A stretch of 8,522 nucleotides of DNA. It comes from Actinomycetes bacterium. GTDB taxonomy: Bacteria; Actinomycetota; Thermoleophilia; Gaiellales; Gaiellaceae. A model generated the notes under the pieces. The model ran no database searches, was not told the DNA's origin, and was given only the letters and a program-made list of their open reading frames with translations. The position numbers and the translations under genes are program-made. This document shows positions 1 through 5,591 of the stretch, one piece after another; the first letter of the stretch is position 1, and every line of letters begins with the position of its first letter. The DNA lies in assembly GCA_025350775.1 (NCBI GenBank), contig JANXXF010000320.1, forward strand, positions 1 through 8,522, read 5' to 3'.

Positions 1-787
1 CGCCGCCGCAGAGCACCACCAGGTCGGCCCCGATCTCGACCGCGCGGCCGTCGCGACCGATCGCGCGGACACCGGTGGCGCGGGTGCCGTCGAGCAGCAC
101 GCGGTCGACGAGCGTGTCGGCGCGCAGGGTGAAGTTCGGCCGGCTGCGCGCCGCGCGGATGTAGGTGACGAGGGTGCCCAGGCGCACCTCGTTGAGGCGG
201 CTGTGCGGCCAGGCGCCGACGCTGGCGACGCTCGCCCCGGGCGCGTTCAGGTCGGGCGCGTCGGCGAGGCCCAGCTCCAGGCACGACTCGACGAAGGCGT
301 GATGCACCGGCGACCACTGGCGCGAGGGATAGCGACGGACGGTGATCGGCCCGCTCTTGCCGTGATACGGCTCGTCGCCGAAGTCGAGGTCGTTCTCGAT
401 CCTGTTGAAGATGGGGAGCAGGTCGTCCCAGCCCCAGCCAGGATTGCCGAAGCTCGCCCAGCGGTCGTAGTCAAACGGTGCGCCGCGCACCGACACCGTG
501 CCGTTGACCATCGAGGAGCCGCCGACGAGCCGGCCGCGCGGCAGACGCACGCGGTGGCCGTTGGGGGCGGGCTCGTCGTAGAAGTCCCAGTCGAACTCGG
601 GGACGCCGGCGGGCATCCAGCTGCGCTCGCCGCTGACGACGAACAGCGGCGGGTTCGTCGCCTCCTCCGGGAAGTCGGGCCCGGCCTCGAGCAAGAGGAC
701 GCGGCGACCGGGGTCCTCGCTCAGACGTGACGCCAGTACGCCGCCACCCGAGCCCGCACCCACCACGATGACGTCGAAGTGCTCCAT
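1..787 (-). CDS. GMC-family FAD-dependent oxidoreductase (choline dehydrogenase-like), N-terminal part
   Basis: GMC oxidoreductases use FAD to oxidise primary or secondary alcohols, sugars or sterols. The visible 262 residues begin MEHFDVIVVGAGSGGG, an ADP-binding Rossmann motif (G10, G12, G15), followed by LLLEAG (E34), which typically holds the ribose. The GMC signature GRLVGGSSMVNG lies at about residues 85-96, and the usual YHGKSGP and NAPG-type segments follow. The frame stays open to base 1. About half of a typical 500-550 aa enzyme is missing, including the C-terminal catalytic His/Asn pair, so activity cannot be judged. The ATG at 785-787 sits behind a GGAG-containing segment and a G-rich AAGGGGG run. 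It is the third gene of the GAF/SMP-30 cluster, 37 nt downstream of SMP-30. The family is certain; the substrate is unknown, though the lactonase neighbour suggests a sugar-like or cyclic alcohol. Confidence 0.93.
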   Translation of the reverse strand, partial: MEHFDVIVVGAGSGGGVLASRLSEDPGRRVLLLEAGPDFPEEATNPPLFVVSGERSWMPAGVPEFDWDFYDEPAPNGHRVRLPRGRLVGGSSMVNGTVSVRGAPFDYDRWASFGNPGWGWDDLLPIFNRIENDLDFGDEPYHGKSGPITVRRYPSRQWSPVHHAFVESCLELGLADAPDLNAPGASVASVGAWPHSRLNEVRLGTLVTYIRAARSRPNFTLRADTLVDRVLLDGTRATGVRAIGRDGRAVEIGADLVVLCGG

Positions 788-819
788 CGCTCCGCGTTCC
801 CCCTTTCTCGCTCCGCGTT
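787..819. repeat. 12-nt direct repeat in the SMP-30/GMC gap
   Basis: The plus-strand word TCGCTCCGCGTT occurs at 787-798 and again at 808-819, a 21-nt period. Read in the gene direction this is AACGCGGAGCGA, so each copy carries a GGAG Shine-Dalgarno-like core. The copy nearest the GMC start overlaps its first base, and an AAAGGGGG run separates the copies. It may be a small local duplication of the ribosome-binding segment. No function is established. Confidence 0.6.
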
Positions 820-824
820 GCCCG

Positions 825-1703
825 CTAGCCGATGCGGCCGCGAAACAGCGGCAGCCCCGGGGTGTCGAGCTCGGCGCGCAGCAGCGCCCCGACCGGCGCC
901 AGGCTACCGCGCGTGCCCAGCTCGCTGCCGCCGTCGGTCACGTACAGCGACGTGCCGGCAAAGGTGCAGTTGGACGGCACTGCGCCCACGTCGAGACGCC
1001 CCCCGTCGCTGCCGTCGGAGCCGACGATACGCAGGCCGCCGGCAAACAGCACCGCCACGTAGAGCGAGCCGTCGCCCGCGACCGCCAGCCCGTCGGGGAT
1101 GGCCCTGGGATCGGCGAACTCCGCCAGCTGCTGGATGCTGCCGTCGGCACGCAGGCGACAAACCCGCCGCGTGTACGACTCGACCCACACGAGCGAGCCG
1201 TCGGCCTCGACGACGATGCCGTTGGGGTACACGGCTTCGAGCTCGGCGACGACCTCGCCGCTGCCGTCCGCGGCGAGCGCGCAGATGCGGCCCCGGTCGG
1301 GGCGCGTCTCGAGATTCCACAGGCCGGGGTCGGTGAAGTAGAGCCGGCCGTCGGGGCCGAAGGCCAGGTCGTTCGGCATCCGCAGCGGCACGCCGCCGAC
1401 CTCGGTGGCGACGGTCTCGACCGTGCCGTCGGGCGAGATGCGCTGGATCTGGCCGGGCAGCACCTCGTCGGCGCGCCAGTCCCCGACCACGCCGCCATTC
1501 TGCGTGACGTAGAGGCAGCCGTCCGAGCCGAGGCACACCGCGTTGGGGCCGCCACCGGTGTGGGCCAGGCGGCGCACGCCCTCGCCGGGCGTCCACAGCG
1601 ACACCTGGCTGCGGTACGTCTCGACGAACGCGACGCGCCCGTCGTCGAGCACGGCCGGCCCCTCCGGCCACACCAGGCCCTCGGCGAGGCGCTCGACCCT
1701 CAT
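825..1703 (-). CDS. SMP-30/gluconolactonase/LRE-like six-bladed beta-propeller protein
   Basis: This 292-aa protein has the length and repeats of the SMP-30/gluconolactonase family, whose members hydrolyse sugar lactones or related esters at a single divalent-metal site in a beta-propeller. Putative metal ligands and active-site residues are in the expected places: E14 in WPEGP, N111 in MPNDLAF, N161 in YPNGIV and D204 in IPDGLAV. Human SMP30 uses E18, N154 and D204. Propeller-blade repeats of the type xDGxLYVT recur at about residues 61-67, 118-125 and 168-175. The ATG at 1701-1703 overlaps the GAF-gene stop as ATGA, which implies translational coupling; its own SD is weak. No signal peptide is visible, so it is probably cytoplasmic. 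The downstream GMC oxidoreductase could supply a lactone substrate. The exact substrate is unknown. Confidence 0.9.
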   Translation of the reverse strand: MRVERLAEGLVWPEGPAVLDDGRVAFVETYRSQVSLWTPGEGVRRLAHTGGGPNAVCLGSDGCLYVTQNGGVVGDWRADEVLPGQIQRISPDGTVETVATEVGGVPLRMPNDLAFGPDGRLYFTDPGLWNLETRPDRGRICALAADGSGEVVAELEAVYPNGIVVEADGSLVWVESYTRRVCRLRADGSIQQLAEFADPRAIPDGLAVAGDGSLYVAVLFAGGLRIVGSDGSDGGRLDVGAVPSNCTFAGTSLYVTDGGSELGTRGSLAPVGALLRAELDTPGLPLFRGRIG

Positions 1704-2125
1704 GCTGCGCCCAGCTCGGCGTGGATCCGCTCGACGGCGCGCTCGAGCACGGCGACCTCGTCGGCGGTCCACTCGCGTGGGCCGACGTTGTAGTGCACCG
1801 AGACGATCCCGAACAGCCGGCCGTCGCGGACGAGCGGCGCTAGCATCTGCGAGCGCGTGCCGTAGCGCTCGAGCAGCTCCGGCGACGGCGCCGGCTTCAC
1901 GCCCATGATGTCGGGCTGGACGAGGATCTGCTGCTCGCGCTCCAGGTGGCCGACGGTGCCGGAGCTGCGGATGCCGAAGCTGAGATCGCCGGCGATCGAG
2001 CGGATCCCCGGCGCGAGCGCCTCGGCGGCGACCGGGAAGTCCTCGCCCGGCCGGTCGAGCCGGATCGTCGCCCGGCTGGCACCGGTCGCGGCGAGCAGCT
2101 CCTCGATGATCGTCTGCAGGGACAC
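1700..2125 (-). CDS. Small single-domain GAF protein
   Basis: This 141-aa protein consists almost entirely of one GAF fold. An N-terminal helix (SLQTIIEELLAATGASRATIRL) leads into the sheet, and the classical C-terminal GAF segment follows: SQMLAPLVRDGRLFGIVSVH at about residues 91-110, then a WTADEVAVLERAVERI helix. GAF domains bind small molecules or chromophores and usually sit in larger signalling proteins; here no output domain is attached. The GTG at 2123-2125 is the only start candidate between the in-frame upstream stop (TGA, eight codons earlier) and the conserved domain. No SD is visible, so initiation may be leaderless or nearly so. The stop overlaps the SMP-30 start (ATGA), making this the first gene of the cluster. 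It contains no cysteine, which argues against free methionine-R-sulfoxide reductase. Ligand and role are unknown; sensing of the pathway substrate is a guess. Confidence 0.85.
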   Translation of the reverse strand: MSLQTIIEELLAATGASRATIRLDRPGEDFPVAAEALAPGIRSIAGDLSFGIRSSGTVGHLEREQQILVQPDIMGVKPAPSPELLERYGTRSQMLAPLVRDGRLFGIVSVHYNVGPREWTADEVAVLERAVERIHAELGAA

Positions 2126-2222
2126 GCGCGTGGGCGGGACAGTACATCACTGCCGGCGCTGCAGCCAGGGGTGTGCTGAGACTAGGTCCACCGTTTCGCG
2201 CGGGCGGCGGCGGTCGATCCAC

Positions 2223-2228
2223 TAGACT
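2223..2228 (+). promoter_or_regulatory. Candidate -10 box (TAGACT) for a leaderless transcript
   Basis: TAGACT fits the actinobacterial TANNNT -10 pattern and ends 6 nt before the GTG at 2235, the spacing expected when transcription starts at the start codon. No convincing -35 hexamer is seen at 16-18 nt, and no Shine-Dalgarno sequence lies before the GTG. The site is in the 109-bp divergent gap (2126-2234) shared with the GAF gene, in which nothing else is recognisable. Confidence 0.45.
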
Positions 2229-2234
2229 TGCACG

Positions 2235-2609
2235 GTGCTCATCCTCGTCATCGGCAGCGCGCTGCGCGAGGTCTGCGGCGACCCGGCGGCCCTCGGGCTT
2301 ACCTTCCTCGAGGAGGTGAGCACCGCACCCCGTTACCACCTCTACGCGCTCGACGACCGCTTCGCGGCGCTCGTCGAGGTCGCCGAGGGCGGCATCTCGG
2401 TGCCGGGCGAGCTGGTCGAGCTGCCCGACGAGCGCGTGGAGGAGATCCTCGCGAGCGAGCCGCCCGGCGTGACGCAGGGCCCGGTCGAGCTCGCCGACGG
2501 CCGTGTGGTGAGCTGCGCGTTCGGCGATCTCGCGGTCATCGGCGAGGCCGCCCGTGACATCACCTCGTGGGGCGGGTTCGCCGCCTACTGGCGCGCGCAG
2601 CAGGCCTGA
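2235..2609 (+). CDS. Stand-alone allophanate hydrolase C-terminal-domain-like protein
   Basis: This 124-aa protein resembles the C-terminal domain of allophanate hydrolase (AtzF/DUR1 type; gamma-glutamylcyclotransferase-like fold). Characteristic segments appear in order: TAPRYHLYALD at 30-40, VAEGGISVPGELVELP at 49-64, GPVELADGRVV at 82-92 and ARDITSWGGFAAYWR at 106-120. In urea-amidolyase pathways this domain is fused behind an amidase, and in the yeast enzyme it is reported to decarboxylate N-carboxycarbamate. Here no amidase, urea carboxylase or other urea gene is in view, so a different small carbamate or amide substrate is possible. The GTG at 2235-2237 is preceded by a TAGACT box and no SD, consistent with leaderless translation. 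It is transcribed away from the GAF cluster and toward the acyl-CoA ligase. Family similarity is fairly sure; function is not. Confidence 0.75.
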   Translation: MLILVIGSALREVCGDPAALGLTFLEEVSTAPRYHLYALDDRFAALVEVAEGGISVPGELVELPDERVEEILASEPPGVTQGPVELADGRVVSCAFGDLAVIGEAARDITSWGGFAAYWRAQQA

Positions 2610-2621
2610 CGGAGGAGACGG

Positions 2622-2636
2622 CGGCGACGGTCGCCG
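2622..2636. terminator. Candidate hairpin between convergent genes
   Basis: CGGCGAC (2622-2628) and GTCGCCG (2630-2636) are perfect reverse complements around one base; in RNA this gives a stem of about five pairs with a five-base loop. It lies in the 46-nt gap between the stops of the allophanate-hydrolase-like gene (plus strand) and the acyl-CoA ligase (minus strand), where a bidirectional terminator would be expected. No T-tract follows on either strand, so it could equally be a chance GC-rich palindrome. Confidence 0.3.
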
Positions 2637-2655
2637 GGTCGGAAGCGGTCGGCGC

Positions 2656-4881
2656 TCAGCGGGCCTCCGCGTAGCGCGTGATCGCGGCCAGCGCAGCGAC
2701 GGCGCGCTCGATCGACGGGAAGAGCGGCACGCCCTCGCGCTCGAGCAGCGAGAGCCCACCCTCGGCTAGTCGCCGAGCGATCGTCCAGGCGACGGCGACC
2801 GGCTTCCCGCTTACCCGGGCGCACTCCACGATCTGTGCCGCGATCTCGCGCGCCCGCGGGTCAGGCACCGTCGTCAGCACGACGAGCAAGGAGTCGACGC
2901 GCTCGGAGGCGAGCATGATTCGCAGGGTGCGGCCGATCAGCTCCGGGTCGACGAGAATCTGAGCGGTGACGTCCACCGGGTTCTGCGTCGCCGCAAACGA
3001 CGGCAACGCCTGTGCAAGCGCGTCACGCTCGGCGTCCGTGAGCGCCGGCACCTCGAGCCGCGCCGCGGCGCAGAGGTCGGCGGCGACCGCGCAGCCGCCG
3101 CCGGAGGTCGAGACGATCCCGACCCGCAGCCCGCGCGGCAGCGGCTGCCGCTCGAGGACGGCCACGGCGTCGACCAGCTCGGTCAGCGTCGCCACCGACA
3201 GGGCGCCCGCCTCCCGGAGGACTGCGTCGCACACGCGCGCGTCGCCGGCCAGCGCGCCCGTGTGCGAGCGAACCGCCGACTGCCCCACGGCACTGCGCCC
3301 GGTCTTGAGTGCGACGACCGGTTTCCCGGCGCGGCGCATGAGGGCGAGCGCGTCGAGCAGCGCCGGCCCGTTGACGACGCTCTCCAGCACGACGCAGGCG
3401 ACGCGGGTGCGCGGGTCGCCGGCCAGGTACGCGAGGTAGTCGGCGATCGCGAGCCCTGTCTGGTTGCCGACGCTCGCAAAGCGGCTGACACCGAGGCCGC
3501 GCTCCCACGCCTGGCTCAGCAGCGAGCCGCCGAGGGCTCCGCTCTGCGTGACGAACGCGATGCCGCCGGCGCGCGGCTCGGCGGCCTCGAGCGCGCCGGT
3601 GAAGCTGATGCACAGGCGCTCCCACGGGCCGACGACGCCGATCGTGTTCGGCCCGCACAGGGCGATCCGGTAGCGGTCGGCGATCCGTCCGAGCTCCTGC
3701 TCGGCCGCGTCCGCGCCCGCCTCGCCAAACCCCGATGTCATGACGACGGCGGCCTTCACGCCCCTCTTGCCGCAGCGGTCGAGGGCGTCGGCACAGCCGG
3801 CAGCGGGGATCGTCAGGCACACCAGGTCGAGCGGTCCGGCCGGGAGCGCCTCGATCGAGGGGTAGCACGGCCGGCCGGCGATCTCGGCTGCCGTCGGGTG
3901 CACGACGTAGACGGCGCCGTCGTAGCCGTGTCGGTCGAGGTAGGTGAGCACCTTGCTGCCCGGCTTCGCCGGGTCGGTCGCGCTGGCGCCGACGACGACG
4001 ATCGAGCGTGCCTCGAAGATGGCCGCCACCTGCCGCGCGCCCTCGTCCACGGTTCGCCGTGGGGGTGGCGCCGTCGGGGGCGCCGTCGGGGGAGACCCAG
4101 CGCTGACAGGCCCAGCGCTGGCGGGCCCAGCGCCGGCCACGAGCGCGCGGGCGTCGAACACGCGCCACCGCCCAACGCGATCGAGTGAGAGCGGATTGAC
4201 ATCGAGCTCCTCGAGTCCAGGGACGTGCAGCGGGAGCTGCGAGATCCGGCTGATCGCCTGTGCGACGCCGTCGGGGTCGAGCGAGCGCCCCCGATAGCCG
4301 GCGACGGCGCGCCCGGCCGTCGTCTCGGCGAGCAGCGCGCGTGCCCCGGCCTCGTCGACCGGGCAGCGCCGGATCGCCAGGTCGTCGAGGAGCTCGACGA
4401 GGCGCCCGCCCGCGCCGACGAGCACGATCGGGCCGAACGTCGGGTCGCGCTTGAGGCCGATGAAGAGCTCGATGTCGGAGCGCCCTGCCTGCTCCTGGAC
4501 GAGCACCGACCACGCCTCCAGCCCGAGCTTTCCAGCGATCGCCGCCAGCTCCGCATAGCCACGCTGGGCGTCCTCAGGCGAGCGGATGTCCAGCAGCACA
4601 CCGCCGACATCGCTCTTGTGGACGAGCCCGGGCGCGACAAGCTTGAGCGCCACCGGGAAGCCGATCGCCGCGGCCGCCGAAACGGTCTCCTCCGGGCCGT
4701 CGCAGGTTCGCTGCGCCGCCGTCGGGACGCCCGCGCCGACGAGCAGCGCGTCGACTGCGGTCGCGTCGAGGAACGCGGGCGCCTCCGGCTGCGCGTCGAC
4801 CTCCGGCTGCGCGTCGACCTCCGGCTGCGCCCTGGCGGCCGTCAGAGGCGGCCCGCCGCGAGCGCGCGCCGGAGCGACCAC
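2656..4881 (-). CDS. Fused ADP-forming acyl-CoA ligase (acyl-CoA synthetase, NDP-forming), beta-alpha order
   Basis: ADP-forming acyl-CoA ligases interconvert acyl-CoA + ADP + Pi with acid + CoA + ATP through phosphohistidine. At 741 aa, this protein carries both halves. The ATP-grasp (beta) half spans about residues 37-248, with FPVALKL (K80), HKSDVGGV (H88, the likely beta phospho-acceptor), KRDPTFGP at 144-151 and LDVNPLSL at 226-233. A Pro/Ala/Gly linker covers about 249-277. The CoA-binding Rossmann domain starts near IVVVGAS (294-300), and succinyl-CoA-ligase-like domains follow, with CGPNTIGVV, VTQSGALGG and SHTGALAGD (H540, the likely alpha phosphohistidine). The GTG at 4879-4881 gives a 40-nt overlap with the crotonase gene and has no SD. 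An in-frame CTG at 4843-4845 would give a CTGA overlap and drop 12 residues. Last gene of the operon, it either activates a substrate acid or conserves energy from the product. Confidence 0.9.
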   Translation of the reverse strand: MVAPARARGGPPLTAARAQPEVDAQPEVDAQPEAPAFLDATAVDALLVGAGVPTAAQRTCDGPEETVSAAAAIGFPVALKLVAPGLVHKSDVGGVLLDIRSPEDAQRGYAELAAIAGKLGLEAWSVLVQEQAGRSDIELFIGLKRDPTFGPIVLVGAGGRLVELLDDLAIRRCPVDEAGARALLAETTAGRAVAGYRGRSLDPDGVAQAISRISQLPLHVPGLEELDVNPLSLDRVGRWRVFDARALVAGAGPASAGPVSAGSPPTAPPTAPPPRRTVDEGARQVAAIFEARSIVVVGASATDPAKPGSKVLTYLDRHGYDGAVYVVHPTAAEIAGRPCYPSIEALPAGPLDLVCLTIPAAGCADALDRCGKRGVKAAVVMTSGFGEAGADAAEQELGRIADRYRIALCGPNTIGVVGPWERLCISFTGALEAAEPRAGGIAFVTQSGALGGSLLSQAWERGLGVSRFASVGNQTGLAIADYLAYLAGDPRTRVACVVLESVVNGPALLDALALMRRAGKPVVALKTGRSAVGQSAVRSHTGALAGDARVCDAVLREAGALSVATLTELVDAVAVLERQPLPRGLRVGIVSTSGGGCAVAADLCAAARLEVPALTDAERDALAQALPSFAATQNPVDVTAQILVDPELIGRTLRIMLASERVDSLLVVLTTVPDPRAREIAAQIVECARVSGKPVAVAWTIARRLAEGGLSLLEREGVPLFPSIERAVAALAAITRYAEAR
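4067..4135. repeat. Short in-frame tandem repeats encoding the inter-half linker
   Basis: Two adjacent repeat sets lie inside the ligase gene. GGCGCCGTCGGGGG occurs at 4067-4080 and 4079-4092 (12-nt period). CCCAGCGCTG occurs at 4096-4105 and 4111-4120, with the near copy CCCAGCGCCG at 4126-4135 (15-nt period). All periods are multiples of three. They encode the low-complexity Ala/Gly/Pro/Ser/Thr linker at about residues 249-272, between the ATP-grasp half and the CoA-binding half. Replication slippage would change linker length without breaking the frame. Confidence 0.8.
4783..4830. repeat. 18-nt tandem repeat (2.7 copies) at the N-terminus of the ligase
   Basis: CTCCGGCTGCGCGTCGAC is present at 4783-4800 and 4801-4818, and its first 12 nt recur at 4819-4830. 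Read on the minus strand it encodes AQPEVD-AQPEVD-AQPE at residues 18-33, ahead of the ATP-grasp fold. The two full units each contain GGAGGT, a perfect Shine-Dalgarno core, but no ATG, GTG or TTG start follows in frame at a useful distance. The segment is probably a disordered tail of variable length. Confidence 0.85.
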
Positions 4882-5591
4882 AGCTGCGCGGCCGTCTCGG
4901 CCTCGAGCGCGACCGGCCAGGACACGGCGGGTGGCCCGAGCTCGAGGCGCATCATCCGGACGACGGCGCGCGCCAGCTCCGGGTCCTGTGCTGCACGCTG
5001 CGCCAGCTCGTGCGCCCGCGGCTCGACCGCGTCGGCGGGCAGGGCCTCCCAGGCGAGGCCGAGCGCTGCCGCGCGCAGCCCGTCGATCTCCTCGCCGAAG
5101 AGGCCGAGCGCAGCGACCGTCTCGCGGCCGGCGAGGCGTCCGGCAAGCGTGAAGTGGCCGCCGCCGGGATGGAGGCCGAGCTGGAGGAAGCCGGCGAGGA
5201 TCCGCGCGTCGTCGGCCACGATACGTAGGTCGGTCGCCAGCAGCAGGTTGACGCCGGCCCCGACCGCGGCGCCGCGCACGGCGGCGATCGTCGGCGGCTG
5301 CAGCTGTCCGACCCGCGCGAACGCCTGGTACACCGAGAGCAGCTCCTTGAAGCGGGCATCGTCGACCGGGTCGGTGGCGGCAGCGGCGAGCGTGGCGCGG
5401 TGCGCGCCCGAGCAGAAGCCCTTGCCCTCGCCACAGATGACGACGGCGCCGACAGCGGGGTTGCCGTCAACTGTCTCGCACACCTCGACGAGCTCGCGTG
5501 CCATCGCCGGCGTCAGCGCGTTGCGGCGCTCCGGCGCCGCGAGCGTGATCGTGGCGACGTTGCCGGCAAGCTCGAGCCTGACCTCGCTCAT
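4842..5591 (-). CDS. Crotonase-family (enoyl-CoA hydratase/isomerase-like) protein lacking both hydratase glutamates
   Basis: This 249-aa protein has the crotonase fold. NALTPAMAREL is at 24-34, the oxyanion-hole segment GKGFCSGA at 56-63, and the second oxyanion segment GAAVGAGVNLLLATDLRI at 107-124. FLQLGLHPGGGHF at 135-147 aligns with the PEI.LG..PGAGG region of hydratases. Aligned by eye to rat enoyl-CoA hydratase, E144 becomes N115 and E164 becomes F135, so ordinary hydration is unlikely. The reaction may instead be isomerisation, hydrolysis, C-C cleavage or dehalogenation of a CoA thioester. The ATG at 5589-5591 has a strong SD (GGAGGAGG, 7-nt spacing) and overlaps the dehydrogenase stop as ATGA, so it was preferred over upstream in-frame starts. 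It is cytoplasmic and third in the acyl-CoA operon. The family is certain; the reaction is not assigned. Confidence 0.92.
   Translation of the reverse strand: MSEVRLELAGNVATITLAAPERRNALTPAMARELVEVCETVDGNPAVGAVVICGEGKGFCSGAHRATLAAAATDPVDDARFKELLSVYQAFARVGQLQPPTIAAVRGAAVGAGVNLLLATDLRIVADDARILAGFLQLGLHPGGGHFTLAGRLAGRETVAALGLFGEEIDGLRAAALGLAWEALPADAVEPRAHELAQRAAQDPELARAVVRMMRLELGPPAVSWPVALEAETAAQLWSLRRALAAGRL

Noticed and set aside
203..1793. Plus-strand open frames of 175 and 341 codons
   Set aside because: They are antisense to the GMC and SMP-30 genes, whose minus-strand translations carry full family signatures.
1700..2125. GAF protein as free methionine-R-sulfoxide reductase
   Set aside because: That GAF enzyme needs catalytic cysteines; this protein has none.
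825..2759. A 644-codon minus-strand open frame extending far upstream of the SMP-30 start
   Set aside because: Beyond residue 292 (counted from the C-terminus) it reads through the GAF gene in another frame and antisense to the 2235-2609 gene. The protein there is low-complexity Arg/Ala/Pro; only the part from 1703 down is a real domain.
3023..4513. A 496-codon minus-strand open frame
   Set aside because: It lies inside the ligase gene in a shifted frame; the true frame carries ATP-grasp and phosphohistidine motifs while this one is Arg/Ala-rich.
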